Positions 54,874 through 64,000 of a stretch of DNA of 64,000 nucleotides are shown here, one piece after another. The stretch comes from G965203045 sp965203045. GTDB taxonomy: Bacteria; Pseudomonadota; Gammaproteobacteria; PS1; Pseudothioglobaceae. Made by a program: the position numbers and the translations under genes. The stretch lies in the NCBI GenBank assembly GCA_965203045.1, contig OZ241850.1, positions 992,001 through 1,056,000 on the forward strand, read 5' to 3'. Below the pieces are notes generated by a model. It saw only the letters and a list, made by a program, of their open reading frames with translations, searched no databases and had not been told where the DNA came from. Each line of letters opens with the position of its first letter. Position 1 is the first letter of the stretch.

Positions 54874-55784
54874 GGCCTGCGGTCGATGGCTTGTTTTTCT
54901 TTTACGTTTGGTAGTAAGTGCTCTTTTTTGATATTGCTTATAAGTAAAATAGTCCCAGCAACATAAACCGATGAATAAGTACCTATAATAACTCCAGTTA
55001 ATAAGGCAATAGCAAAACTGTGAATAATTTGTCCGCCTAAGAAAAATAACGCTAGTAGTACCAAAATAGTGGTGCCTGAAGTAGTCAGAGTGCGGGCTAG
55101 AGTTTGGTTTAAGGCATCATTTAGGATTTCTGCTGAGTTAGTTTTGCGAGTGCTTACAAAATTTTCGCGCATACGATCAAAAACCACAATAGTATCGTTT
55201 AATGAATAACCAATCACCGCTAAAATGGCAGCAAGCACAGTCAAGTCAAACTCTATTTGCAATATCGAGAACAATCCTAGTGTAATAATCACGTCGTGTA
55301 CCAGCGCTACAATAGCGCCGACGGAGAAGCGATATTCAAAGCGAAATGCCACATAAATCAAAATACCAATTAGAGCGTATAACACCGCTAAAGCACCGTC
55401 ATTAGTGAGTTCTTGACCGATTTTTGGTCCTACAAATTCCACGCGGCGCATCTGCACTTGATTATTTTTTATTCTTAAAATTTGTAGTAATTGTGAACTG
55501 AGCTTAGCTGAGCTAGTATTTTGCGGTCTTAGGCGAATAAGCACGTCGGTATTATTACCAAAATACTGAACGCTTGCTTCGGAAAAACCACCATTACTAA
55601 GTTGATTTTTAATACTATTAATATCAGCTGTTTGTGGATATTGCACTTCCAAAATTATCCCACCTGTGAAGTCAATACCAAGTTTTAAGCCTTGTAAACT
55701 AAGCGATATAGTGGCAATTACAATTAGCACAATTGAGAAAATACCTGCTATATTACGTTTTCCAGTGAAGTCAATAGCTGTCAT
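54870..55784 (-). CDS. secF: Protein translocase subunit SecF
   Basis: A 304-residue inner-membrane protein with six membrane segments. FTGGIILEVQYP opens the first periplasmic domain; AVIGYSLNDTIVVFDRMREN is the diagnostic membrane segment. With SecD it uses the proton gradient to assist export. Its ATG overlaps the secD stop (ATGA). Confidence 0.97.
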   Translation of the reverse strand: MTAIDFTGKRNIAGIFSIVLIVIATISLSLQGLKLGIDFTGGIILEVQYPQTADINSIKNQLSNGGFSEASVQYFGNNTDVLIRLRPQNTSSAKLSSQLLQILRIKNNQVQMRRVEFVGPKIGQELTNDGALAVLYALIGILIYVAFRFEYRFSVGAIVALVHDVIITLGLFSILQIEFDLTVLAAILAVIGYSLNDTIVVFDRMRENFVSTRKTNSAEILNDALNQTLARTLTTSGTTILVLLALFFLGGQIIHSFAIALLTGVIIGTYSSVYVAGTILLISNIKKEHLLPNVKEKQAIDRRP

Positions 55785-57655
55785 ATTCTAAGTAGTTTAT
55801 TAGTTTTAGCATTAATATCATCGCCGTAAATAAAGTTAATTATTGCTCGAGACGCAATAATAGCGCTAAACATTGAGGTTAGGATACCAATAGACAGAGT
55901 AACGGCAAAGCCTTTAATAGGACCGGTACCAAAACTAAATAACACCACCGCTGCAATTAATGTGGTAATATTGGCATCAGCAATAGTTGCAAAGGCTTTG
56001 TTATAACCACTACTTATTGCAATTTGGGTGTTATTACCAATTTTTAATTCCTCACGGATGCGCTCAAAAATAAGTACATTAGCATCAACAGCCATACCAA
56101 CTGTTAGCACAATACCCGCGATACCTGGCAAGGTAAGTGTAGCCTGCAACAAGGATAGTACAGCAATTAATAGCACTAAATTAAGAGTTAGCGCCACATT
56201 GGCGACCAAGCCAAAAACCTTGTAGCGGTAAACCATAAAAATTAAAACTAGCAAAAATCCAATCACTACTGATATAAAGCCTTGATTGATATTATCTTGC
56301 CCTAAACTAGGACCAATAGTACGTTCTTCAATAATTTCAATAGGAGCTGCCAGTGAACCTGCTCTTAATAATAAGGCTAAATTTCTAGCTTCGGTTATAT
56401 TATCCAAGCCGGTAATCTGAAAGCGATTGGAAAATACGCCTTGAATTGTTGCAGCATTGATAATATCTTGAGTTTTACTGCGTTTCTTGATAAATTTACC
56501 ATCGCGATAAAGCGTTTCTACCTTATTTTCAATATAAACTACTGCCATGCGATGATGCAAGTGTTTTTGTGTGGTACGTAGCATTGCCCGCCCGCCAGCG
56601 GCGTCTAGTGATAAATTTACCATTGGCGAATTAGTTTCTTGACTAAAACCGGAACTGGCATTGATGATATTCTCACCAGTTGCGATAATACGTCGCTTAA
56701 GTAATAAAGGACGACCATCTTTGAAACGATAAATTTTTGATTCAGCTGGTGCTTTCCCGCCACTAATTGCGCTATCAACATCATGTTTTTCATCCACTAA
56801 GCGAAATTCTAATGTTGCCACTGAACCTAAAATTTCCTTAGCTCTTGCTGTATCTTGGACTCCTGGTAATTGCACCACAATACGATTACTGCCCTGCTGC
56901 TGAATTATTGGTTCAGAAACCCCAAGCTCATTTACCCGATTCCTTAAAGTGGTAATATTTTGTTGTAACGCGTTTTTTGATATAGATTTTAAGGCAATAT
57001 CGCTATAAACTAAACTCACTAATAATGGATTATTATCGCTGCTTATTTTTTCTTTCTGCACCAAATCAGAAATTTCCTTTTTTAATAGTTTAATACCCTC
57101 TGTTTTGGTTTTTTCATTTCTAAATAAAACTTCAAGGGCGTTATTTTTGTAGCTGACTCTTCGATGTAAGCGTTTTTTTCTTAGTAGTAAATTAACTTCA
57201 CTTTGTTGACGTTCATATGCAGTATCAATAACACTTTTGGTATCAATTTCTAACAAAAAATGCACCCCGCCGCGTAAATCTAGCCCCAGAAACATTGGCT
57301 TAGCATTTAGGCTAAGCAACCAGGCGGGAATAGCAGGCGCTAAGTTAAGAGCAATATTAAAACGCCTTCCAAGTTTTTCTTTTAATAATGCTTGAGTTCT
57401 TAATTGGGTGGGGCTATCTAGTAGACGAATTAAAATATTGGAGGGATTTTTTTCAATAGATTTGATGTTGATATTATTTTTTTTAAGCACATTTTTAATA
57501 CTACTAATAATCCGATTATCCAATGTTTTTGACCCAGAAGAACTCACTTGAACTGCAAAATCTGTGCCAAATAAGTTTGGCAATGCATAAATTATTCCCG
57601 ATATTAAAGCAATAACAACAATGGTATTTTTCCAAAACGGGAATTTATTTTGCAT
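55781..57655 (-). CDS. secD: Protein translocase subunit SecD
   Basis: A 624-residue protein. LGLDLRGGVHFLLEID near residue 125 opens the large periplasmic domain, NRVNELGVSEPIIQQQG follows, and the membrane part carries GMAVDANVLIFERIREEL. It is normal in length for the family. Export capacity is relevant to the giant secreted protein and propeller protein here. It lies 9 bases after yajC. Confidence 0.97.
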   Translation of the reverse strand: MQNKFPFWKNTIVVIALISGIIYALPNLFGTDFAVQVSSSGSKTLDNRIISSIKNVLKKNNINIKSIEKNPSNILIRLLDSPTQLRTQALLKEKLGRRFNIALNLAPAIPAWLLSLNAKPMFLGLDLRGGVHFLLEIDTKSVIDTAYERQQSEVNLLLRKKRLHRRVSYKNNALEVLFRNEKTKTEGIKLLKKEISDLVQKEKISSDNNPLLVSLVYSDIALKSISKNALQQNITTLRNRVNELGVSEPIIQQQGSNRIVVQLPGVQDTARAKEILGSVATLEFRLVDEKHDVDSAISGGKAPAESKIYRFKDGRPLLLKRRIIATGENIINASSGFSQETNSPMVNLSLDAAGGRAMLRTTQKHLHHRMAVVYIENKVETLYRDGKFIKKRSKTQDIINAATIQGVFSNRFQITGLDNITEARNLALLLRAGSLAAPIEIIEERTIGPSLGQDNINQGFISVVIGFLLVLIFMVYRYKVFGLVANVALTLNLVLLIAVLSLLQATLTLPGIAGIVLTVGMAVDANVLIFERIREELKIGNNTQIAISSGYNKAFATIADANITTLIAAVVLFSFGTGPIKGFAVTLSIGILTSMFSAIIASRAIINFIYGDDINAKTNKLLRI

Positions 57656-57664
57656 AAAATTTAG

Positions 57665-58003
57665 CTAAAGCGTACCATTAGGCATTCTTTGATTGATGGC
57701 TTGCTTTTGCACTTTTACTTCAATGCCTTTGCTAATTTCTAGCATAACAAAGGTATCGTCTTTATCAACTGAGGTAATTTTTGCAAGCACACCTCCGTTG
57801 GTAAGCACTTCGTCTCCTTTTTTTAAATCAACGAGCAACGCTTTGTGTTCTTTAGCGCGTTTTTGTTGTGGACGAATAAGTAAAAAGTAAAAAATCAGCA
57901 CTAATAAAATTAGCGGAATGAAACCGGCAAAACTAGTTTGTGATGATTCTGCCAAAACAACCAAGGGGAAGAATAAAGCAGTTAAAAAATGAATTAACTT
58001 CAT
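57665..58003 (-). CDS. yajC: Sec translocon accessory protein YajC
   Basis: A 112-residue single-span membrane protein from the ATG at 58003; an upstream in-frame ATG at 58024 adds seven residues and cannot be excluded. FYFLLIRPQQKRAKEHKALL and LKKGDEVLTNGGVLAKI are the family signature. Forms yajC-secD-secF. tgt, commonly upstream of yajC, is instead about 26 kb away. Confidence 0.95.
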   Translation of the reverse strand: MKLIHFLTALFFPLVVLAESSQTSFAGFIPLILLVLIFYFLLIRPQQKRAKEHKALLVDLKKGDEVLTNGGVLAKITSVDKDDTFVMLEISKGIEVKVQKQAINQRMPNGTL

Positions 58004-58072
58004 AATCGCATTTAAAACAACCATTATCCCATAAACAAAGGCTAAAATAACAAATTTTTATTTAGCTTATTT

Positions 58073-59011
58073 ATGACAAAAACGGCTTTAGTTTGCGGTT
58101 CTTATGCCTTTGATAGTATTATGCTATTTAAAGGTAGATTTAAAAATCATATTTTGCCGGATAAGGTGCATATACTAAATGTGTCATTCCATGTGCCTGA
58201 TATGCGTAAAGAGTTTGGTGGTTGCGCTGGTAATATTAGTTATAACTTGCATATGCTAGGTGAGACGGTGCTACCTATCGCGACTGTAGGTATGGATTTT
58301 GAACCATATCGGCAACGTTTAGATAAATTGGGAATTAATAGTAGCTATATTAAAACACTTAATGATGCCTACACCGCCCAAGCTTTTATCACTACCGACC
58401 GAGATGATAATCAAATTACCGCTTTTCACCCTGGGGCTATGGATAAAGCGCATATCAATCAAATTAAATATCTAAAACTTAATGCTGATATTGCTATTGT
58501 TGCCCCTGATGGTAAGCAAGCTATGATTAACCATGCCCAAGATTTATACACTCAAAATATCGCATTTGTTTTTGACCCAGGACAAAGTTTGCCTTTATTT
58601 AACTGTGAGCAATTACGGACTTTCGTCAAACAGGCTAATTGGATAACGCTTAATGATTACGAGTTAGGTATGATTAGTAAGACCGCTGCTGTGAGTACTG
58701 CTGAAATTGCTAAACAAGTCCAAGCATTAGTAGTTACAAAAGGTGCTAAGGGTTCTAGTATTTATTACGATGAAAAACGTTTAGATATTGCTGCACTAAA
58801 GGTTAAAGCAGTAGATCCAACTGGTTGTGGTGATGCTTATCGCGCCGGCATTTTATATGGCTTAATGCACAATTTTAATTGGCGAAAAACCGCCCAATTA
58901 GCCACTATCATTGCTGCTATTAAATTAGAAGCGCAAGGAACACAAAACCACAAATTTGACCTAGCATATATCAAACAACAATATAGCAAATATTACCACA
59001 CTGATTTATAA
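58073..59011 (+). CDS. PfkB-family carbohydrate/nucleoside kinase
   Basis: A 312-residue ribokinase-fold enzyme. An N-terminal FGGCAGNISYNLHMLG contains the substrate glycines; the C-terminal DPTGCGDAYRAGILYG holds the anion hole and catalytic Asp. The wording is nearest to adenosine kinase-like and ribokinase-like members, but the sugar or nucleoside is not identifiable. It is divergent from yajC and converges on trkH, standing alone. Confidence 0.88.
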   Translation: MTKTALVCGSYAFDSIMLFKGRFKNHILPDKVHILNVSFHVPDMRKEFGGCAGNISYNLHMLGETVLPIATVGMDFEPYRQRLDKLGINSSYIKTLNDAYTAQAFITTDRDDNQITAFHPGAMDKAHINQIKYLKLNADIAIVAPDGKQAMINHAQDLYTQNIAFVFDPGQSLPLFNCEQLRTFVKQANWITLNDYELGMISKTAAVSTAEIAKQVQALVVTKGAKGSSIYYDEKRLDIAALKVKAVDPTGCGDAYRAGILYGLMHNFNWRKTAQLATIIAAIKLEAQGTQNHKFDLAYIKQQYSKYYHTDL

Positions 59012-59045
59012 AAATAAGTCCAATAATTGACTACTGCTAGAAACA

Positions 59046-60494
59046 TCAATAGCGCCAAAATGCTTTATGTAGCAATGCCATAAGAGTAATAATTTCTAAT
59101 CTGCCAAGCAACATAGCTATACTTAGTATCCATTTGGCGGTATCATCAATGGTTTTGTAGTTTAAAGCCGCTTCTCCTAGAGCGGGTCCTAAGTTATTAA
59201 TACTAGCAGCAGTTGCTGAAAAAGCGGTTTGGCCGTTAAGACCTAGTAATAATAACATCAGCACAATAGCTATAAAGGCAATAACATATAAAGCGAAAAA
59301 CCCCCATACTGAACCTAAAATATGCTCAGGTATGCTTCTTTTATTTAACTTAATATTGATTTGGGCGCTAGGGTGAATAAGACGTTTAATTTCTCTTGCA
59401 CCTAACTTAAACATCATTACAACACGCACTACTTTAATACCTCCGCCAGTTGAACCAGCGCAAGCGCCGACAAAACTGGCTAAAATTAGTAAAATCGGTA
59501 AGCCAACCGGCCAATTGTAAAAACTTTGGGTAGTAAAGCCGGTAGTAGTTGCTATAGATACTACATGGAAAAGCACATGGCGAATAGCGGTTAAGTAATG
59601 TTCATAATAATTTTGATTAGTAATAGTAATAAAAATAATTATCAATAGTAATATTAAGAAAAAAATATAAGCCTTAAACTCAGAATCCGCTAAATAGTGA
59701 GAGAATTTACGTTGCTGCAAAGCGATAAAATGCAGGCTAAAGTTAACTCCGGCAATTAACATAAATACAGTGGCAATCATTTCAATAATAGCTGAATCAT
59801 AATATCCTAAATTTAAATCATGAGTAGAAAACCCACCAATAGCAATAGTGCTAAAACTGTGTCCAATAGCATCAAATAAATTCATACCAGCTAGGTAATA
59901 TGCACAAGCACAAACCAAAGTTAGTCCAGCATACAAACGCCATAATACCCTTGCAGTCTGGGCTATTTTAGGTGTTAATTTTTCTTGAGAAATACCAGAA
60001 TGCTCAGCTTTATACAGTGATGTACCACCAACACCTAAAATAGGCAGAATTGATACCGCTAACACAATAATGCCCATCCCGCCTAACCATTGTAGTTGTT
60101 GACGGTAATACAAAATAGATTTTGGAAGACCATCTAACTGGTCAAAAATAGTCGCACCAGTAGTGGTTAAGCCTGACATTGATTCAAAAAAAGCATTGGT
60201 AATATTAATATTTACATCAGGGCTTAATAAAAATGGCAAGGTGGCAAAAGCGCTGAGCACGGTCCAAAATCCTACTACTAATACAATTCCTTCACGCACA
60301 CGAAAAATTTTATCAAACCGAGCAAATGGTAACCAAATAAGTAAACCTGCTGTGGCGGTAATTAACCAACTTAATATCAGTATATGCCATTGGTTGTCAT
60401 TATAAATTAGAGAAACCAATATAACTGGCAATAAATTTAGACTGAAAAATATTAGTAAAACACCTATGACTTTGAAAACTAATTGCCAATACAT
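59046..60494 (-). CDS. trkH: Trk potassium uptake membrane subunit TrkH
   Basis: A 482-residue K+ channel-like transporter of four pore repeats. Selectivity-filter-like sequences are visible, for example TTTGATIFD, STIAIGGFSTHD, TTTGFTTQ and ASINNLGPALGE. It works with TrkA, whose gene ends where trkH begins (TGATG overlap). Length matches E. coli TrkH (483). Confidence 0.96.
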   Translation of the reverse strand: MYWQLVFKVIGVLLIFFSLNLLPVILVSLIYNDNQWHILILSWLITATAGLLIWLPFARFDKIFRVREGIVLVVGFWTVLSAFATLPFLLSPDVNINITNAFFESMSGLTTTGATIFDQLDGLPKSILYYRQQLQWLGGMGIIVLAVSILPILGVGGTSLYKAEHSGISQEKLTPKIAQTARVLWRLYAGLTLVCACAYYLAGMNLFDAIGHSFSTIAIGGFSTHDLNLGYYDSAIIEMIATVFMLIAGVNFSLHFIALQQRKFSHYLADSEFKAYIFFLILLLIIIFITITNQNYYEHYLTAIRHVLFHVVSIATTTGFTTQSFYNWPVGLPILLILASFVGACAGSTGGGIKVVRVVMMFKLGAREIKRLIHPSAQINIKLNKRSIPEHILGSVWGFFALYVIAFIAIVLMLLLLGLNGQTAFSATAASINNLGPALGEAALNYKTIDDTAKWILSIAMLLGRLEIITLMALLHKAFWRY

Positions 60495-61858
60495 CAGCTT
60501 TCTGCTTGAAATAAAACTTCAATTTGGTGAATTTTATCCATATTAGTCAGCATCAGTAGAACATGGTCGCCATCTTCTATAACTAAATTGCCAGATGCCA
60601 TAATTACCTTATTATTACGGACAATGCACCCTATTACTGCTTCGCTAGGTAGTGGAATTTTCCAAATAGGATTGCCAACAACCGACTGCTTATTTTTATG
60701 CGCAATTACCTCCAACGCTTCCGCATTACCCTGTCTTAGAGAATAAACGCGCATAGTATCGGCATGGCGAATATAAGATAAAATACGACTAGCGGTAATA
60801 TGGTCGGGAGATATTACCATATCAATATCTGTACTTTGTAAGGCTAAATTTTCATACACATCGCGTTTTACCAAAGCTACAGTTTTGTGTGCCCCTAGTT
60901 TTTTTGCCAAAATGGAAACTATCACATTGATTTCGTCAGAATCGGTAAGTGCTAAAAATAAATCGGTTTGTTCAATACCTTCTTCTATCAATAATACTTC
61001 ATCAGAAGCGTTGCCGTGAATAACAGTAGTGCTTTGCAGGCTATGACTGATTTTTTGGGCTCTTTGCTGGTTAATTTCAATAATATGAATGCGATAATTG
61101 CCCTCTAACTGAGTTGCTAAGCGGTAGCCAATGCCACCACCACCTGCTATCATAATACGTCTATAAGCTTTATCTTTACGACGAAATTCTTTAAGCACCT
61201 TAGTGATATTAGGTTTTTCAGCTAAAAAATAAACATTGTCACCACCGCGAATAATGGTATTGCCATCTACTTTAATTACTGTATTATTACGGAAAACTTG
61301 CACAATTCTCATTTGTGTTTTAGGCAAATGTTGGTGTAGTTCTTTAATGGGCTTATCTGCGATAGGGGTATTGGCAAATACTCTTGTTTCTACTAAATTA
61401 ACCAGCCCATTTTCAAATTCGCGAACTTGCATTGCCCCTGGGGTTTGAATGATGCGATGGATAAATTTGGTAATTAATACCTCAGGAGTGATAACAAAAT
61501 CAATAGGAATTGCTTGATTGGAAAATAATTCATCGCGATGTAAGTATTGCGCTTCACGCACACGGGCAATTTTAGTTCTTGTTCCATATAAAGTATGGGC
61601 AATTTGGCAAGCAATCATATTTTTTTCATCAGAAGTAGTAACTGCAATTACCAAATCCATATTAACAATATCAGCCGCCTCTAAATTGGCGGTGTGAGTA
61701 ACATCGCCGCAAATGGTTTTAATATCGAGATGACGGTTAAGTGCGTTTAACTGACCTCGTTCTATATCAATTACCGTTAAATCATTTTGTTTATCTTTGG
61801 CTAGGTTTTTGCACAGGCTAGAACCAACTTGACCGGCGCCTAAAATCAAAATTTTCAT
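60494..61858 (-). CDS. trkA: Trk potassium uptake regulatory subunit TrkA
   Basis: A 454-residue cytoplasmic protein of two RCK modules. The first Rossmann motif is ILGAGQVGSSLCKNL, the second IAGGGGIGYRLATQL, each followed by a TrkA-C domain; nucleotides bound here gate TrkH. It follows the response-regulator gene by one base, so it is in the same transcript as the ntrYX-like pair, an arrangement known in many Proteobacteria. Confidence 0.96.
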   Translation of the reverse strand: MKILILGAGQVGSSLCKNLAKDKQNDLTVIDIERGQLNALNRHLDIKTICGDVTHTANLEAADIVNMDLVIAVTTSDEKNMIACQIAHTLYGTRTKIARVREAQYLHRDELFSNQAIPIDFVITPEVLITKFIHRIIQTPGAMQVREFENGLVNLVETRVFANTPIADKPIKELHQHLPKTQMRIVQVFRNNTVIKVDGNTIIRGGDNVYFLAEKPNITKVLKEFRRKDKAYRRIMIAGGGGIGYRLATQLEGNYRIHIIEINQQRAQKISHSLQSTTVIHGNASDEVLLIEEGIEQTDLFLALTDSDEINVIVSILAKKLGAHKTVALVKRDVYENLALQSTDIDMVISPDHITASRILSYIRHADTMRVYSLRQGNAEALEVIAHKNKQSVVGNPIWKIPLPSEAVIGCIVRNNKVIMASGNLVIEDGDHVLLMLTNMDKIHQIEVLFQAES

Positions 61859-61859
61859 A

Positions 61860-62414
61860 TTATTTCTTGTTAATACCTAAATCTTTTAATTTGCGATATA
61901 AAGTTGTTCTATCCAATCCACAAAATTGCGCTACTTTAGCCATATTGTAGCCATTTTTCCCTAAGTGATAAACAAAATACTTATATTCAAACTCCACCTT
62001 GGCTTGTTTGAATGACATATCAAAATTATTGGTCTTTTTCATTTGTGCCAAGCGCGCAAATATTGCTCTTACATTGGGTAGTAAATTATGTAGTGGTTTA
62101 GAGAAATAATCAATAGCGCCTAGTTTCATTGCATCTACCGCAGTTTGAACATCGCCATGACCAGACATAATAACTACCGGAACACTAATCCCTTGAATGC
62201 GCCATTGTTTTAATAAGCTAATACCGTCTAAACCCGGCATCCAAATATCCATTATTACTAAATCCAGTTCTTCTTGACTAACAATATTTTGCGCTTGGCT
62301 AGCATCAAAAGCGCTCCATACCTTATAATGCACATCTTCTAGGCTATCTTTCATTGCCTCAATATTGCTCCTCTCATCATCTACAACTAGTATTCTGCCA
62401 ATAGTTGTCCTCAT
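61860..62414 (-). CDS. NtrX-like response regulator lacking the AAA+ domain
   Basis: A 184-residue regulator. Residues 1-120 are a receiver: ILVVDDERSN (acidic pocket), VIMDIWMPGLDG (phospho-acceptor Asp), VIMSGHG and FSKPL (Lys). Residues about 135-184 are a Fis-type helix-turn-helix, with FEYKYFVYHLGKNGYNMAKVA and LDRTTLYRKLKDLG. Full NtrX (about 450 residues) has a sigma-54-interacting AAA+ domain between these; here it is absent, leaving a RegA/PrrA-sized layout. The gene overlaps the kinase stop by ATGA and looks intact, so it probably acts with sigma-70 polymerase. Confidence 0.88.
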   Translation of the reverse strand: MRTTIGRILVVDDERSNIEAMKDSLEDVHYKVWSAFDASQAQNIVSQEELDLVIMDIWMPGLDGISLLKQWRIQGISVPVVIMSGHGDVQTAVDAMKLGAIDYFSKPLHNLLPNVRAIFARLAQMKKTNNFDMSFKQAKVEFEYKYFVYHLGKNGYNMAKVAQFCGLDRTTLYRKLKDLGINKK

Positions 62415-64000
62415 TTATTATCCTCAATTTGAAATACAATTTTAACTCTAGTGCCAGCGACTTTACCAGATACTAAATAATTATCTAATTTAATACTAGC
62501 ATTATGCTCATTTAGAATACTCTGGACAATAGACATTCCCAGACCACCACCTTTTTTTTTGGTAGTAATATTGGGTTTAAAAATCTGTTTTTTAATCTCG
62601 TCGGTAACACCTGTGCCATTATCTAATAATTCCAAAATTACACTCTTATTTTTAGTAGAGAAACTTAAATTAATAGTAATAATAGTTGGTATTTTAATCG
62701 TTGCTTCAATAGCATTTTTAATTAAATTAATAAGCGCGCGTTTAATACTATAACTATCTAGGTATAGGAGTGGTTCACCTTTGGCGATATTAACTTTTAT
62801 ATTGATATCTTTTTGCCACTGATATAATTGCACTACTTCATTAATTAAACTAGAAAGTAATTGCTTATCCTTTTTGAGCACTGGTGTTTTGGCGTATTGG
62901 GCAAATGCTGATAGCATCATATCAATTGATTTAACTTGCTCGGTAATGGTTTTAGTAGTTTTATCCAACATACTAGCATCATTATTAGATAATTGTGGCA
63001 ATAACTTATTGCGTAAACGTTCAGCGCTAAGTTGAATAGGTGTTAGCGGATTTTTAATTTCATGTGCCATTTTCATAGCAACGGCAGCCCAAGCGGCTTT
63101 ATTTTGCGCTGCCTGCAATTCGCTAATATCTTTAATAATAATAACAAACCCTAAAATTTGTTGCTCATTAGCTTCTAAAATAGCCCCATGAACGGCTAAG
63201 GTAATATTTTTTTTATTTGCTAAACTTAATTCAAAAGTGTCTTGCCACTGCTTAGTATTACTATTAAAATGTTGCTTGATTAACTTAATAAGCGGCGCTA
63301 AATGCGGGTTAAGCTTGCCAAGTGTTAAATAATCTTTATGAATAGAGTTGGATAAATCATCAATTTGAAAAATATGGTTAATCTCGCTATTTAAAAATCT
63401 AATACGATACTTTTCATCCAAAGCGATTACTCCATAAGAATAACGCAAAATAGTCTCTAAGTAAATGCGTTCGGTCTCTAAATCGTTTTGAGAGGTTTTG
63501 ACCTGTTTTGCCATATGATTAAATAAGTCAATTAGGATTTTGACATCGCCTGAACGTTTCTCGGTAATAAAAACATCATAATTACCAGTGGCAACCTCTT
63601 TAGTAGCATTAGAAATAGCGTTTAGTGGACGCATTAAATTATTTATCATTTTGAAAACAATCATCAGCACTGCTAAAATAGTTAGTAACAAAGTGCTACT
63701 CATATCTACTAAAAATGCTTTACGTAGTGGTGATAAATTAAGTTCAAGATTTATTTGGCTCTTACGTGATTTATCTAATTTATTAAAAAAATGATTGCTG
63801 TTTCTATCCATAGCAAAAGTAGTGGCGATACGCAAAACAGCATCTTTATCATTGTTATAAATTGCTTTAGATTTATAAAACTTCTGTCCTTTTTTAACAT
63901 CACTAACATATAAAGGTAAATTGGGAAATTGCTTGTCGGTAATTAATTGTTCTGGGCATAAGTCAGTATTGCTACTAGCGGCAATCAGCTCATTTTTAGC
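62411..64000 (-). CDS. NtrY-like sensor histidine kinase (5' end outside window)
   Basis: The frame is open to base 64000, so the N-terminus lies beyond the right edge; the TTG at 63835 is not the start. Visible in order: the end of a periplasmic sensor domain (about 90 residues), a membrane helix (MSSTLLLTILAVLMIVF), a HAMP linker, a PAS-like domain (residues with ILRYSYGVIALDEKYRI), the H-box MKMAHEIKNPLTPIQLSAERLR with the phospho-His, and the ATPase with NLIKNAIEA (N box), DNGTGV and KKKGGGLGMSIV. HEIKNPLTPIQLSAERLR is characteristic of NtrY. It is paired with the adjacent regulator. The stimulus is unknown. Confidence 0.9.
   Translation of the reverse strand, partial: AKNELIAASSNTDLCPEQLITDKQFPNLPLYVSDVKKGQKFYKSKAIYNNDKDAVLRIATTFAMDRNSNHFFNKLDKSRKSQINLELNLSPLRKAFLVDMSSTLLLTILAVLMIVFKMINNLMRPLNAISNATKEVATGNYDVFITEKRSGDVKILIDLFNHMAKQVKTSQNDLETERIYLETILRYSYGVIALDEKYRIRFLNSEINHIFQIDDLSNSIHKDYLTLGKLNPHLAPLIKLIKQHFNSNTKQWQDTFELSLANKKNITLAVHGAILEANEQQILGFVIIIKDISELQAAQNKAAWAAVAMKMAHEIKNPLTPIQLSAERLRNKLLPQLSNNDASMLDKTTKTITEQVKSIDMMLSAFAQYAKTPVLKKDKQLLSSLINEVVQLYQWQKDINIKVNIAKGEPLLYLDSYSIKRALINLIKNAIEATIKIPTIITINLSFSTKNKSVILELLDNGTGVTDEIKKQIFKPNITTKKKGGGLGMSIVQSILNEHNASIKLDNYLVSGKVAGTRVKIVFQIEDNK

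Noticed and set aside
61860..62414. NtrX-like gene as a frameshifted or truncated pseudogene
   Set aside because: The receiver and HTH are in one clean frame, junctions with neighbours are tight, and no AAA+ remnant lies in between.
1..64000. tRNA genes, insertion sequences, integrases or attachment sites
   Set aside because: I saw no cloverleaf with a proper TpsiC arm, no transposase motif and no terminal inverted repeats. The GGTTCGA at about 50034 is inside mrdA.

Overview
The window is AT-rich DNA from a gammaproteobacterium. Support for this comes from RecA, RecX and Tgt of proteobacterial type, the MreBCD-PBP2 cluster, SecDF-YajC, a Zur/ZnuABC locus with an enterobacterial-style Zur box, AmpG/NagZ recycling, RsxE and TrkAH. 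Short intergenic gaps, many ATGA-type gene overlaps and low GC suggest a streamlined free-living or symbiotic marine lineage, perhaps near the sulfur-oxidiser SUP05/Thioglobus group. That placement is inference; no rRNA gene is present to test it.

Layout. 1-7.6 kb: an O-antigen-ligase-like membrane protein cut by the left edge, then a leftward cell-wall run (cyclophilin-FKBP fusion, mraY, dcd, a YkuD enzyme without signal peptide, ampG, nagZ, a small ORF). 7.7-10.8 kb: ferredoxin and the zinc locus, where znuA diverges from zur-znuC-znuB across a perfect Zur-box palindrome. 10.8-11.7 kb: no intact gene, but what looks like a decayed leftward gene. 11.8-27.8 kb: one gene of 5356 codons for a secreted adhesin-like protein. 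Its core is eight tandem modules of about 515 residues. In each, a six-blade NHL propeller sits inside the loop of a cadherin-like (He_PIG) domain, framed by two cysteines. Bacterial Ig, YDG/MBG and dockerin-like domains follow. 28.2-29.8 kb: a probable type II restriction-modification pair. 30-33.1 kb: a receiver-like protein, tgt, and a methyltransferase/AlkB-like pair resembling a split ALKBH8. 33.2-36.9 kb: a secreted beta-propeller protein ending in a JDVT-CTERM-like sorting signal, then recX, a CPBP glutamic intramembrane protease (MrtJ-like) and recA. The protease and its probable substrate lie within about 550 bp of each other.

37-42.5 kb: ribD, rsxE, prmC and a TRAP transporter (dctPQM). 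42.5-44.8 kb: a coiled-coil exported protein and a coiled-coil lipoprotein, not recognised. 44.8-45.2 kb: RNase P RNA. 45.2-46.7 kb: class I fumarase. 46.8-50.9 kb: mreB-mreC-mreD-mrdA, the rod-shape elongasome. 50.9-54.9 kb: asd, hisB, hisH, purE, rarA. 54.9-58 kb: yajC-secD-secF (leftward). 58-59 kb: a PfkB-family kinase. 59-64 kb: trkH and trkA preceded by a two-component pair, an NtrY-like kinase cut by the right edge and an NtrX-like regulator lacking the AAA+ domain.

The two most interesting systems are the giant nested-propeller protein and the JDVT-CTERM/MrtJ pair lodged beside recA-recX. Both concern the cell surface. Nothing here shows that they act together.
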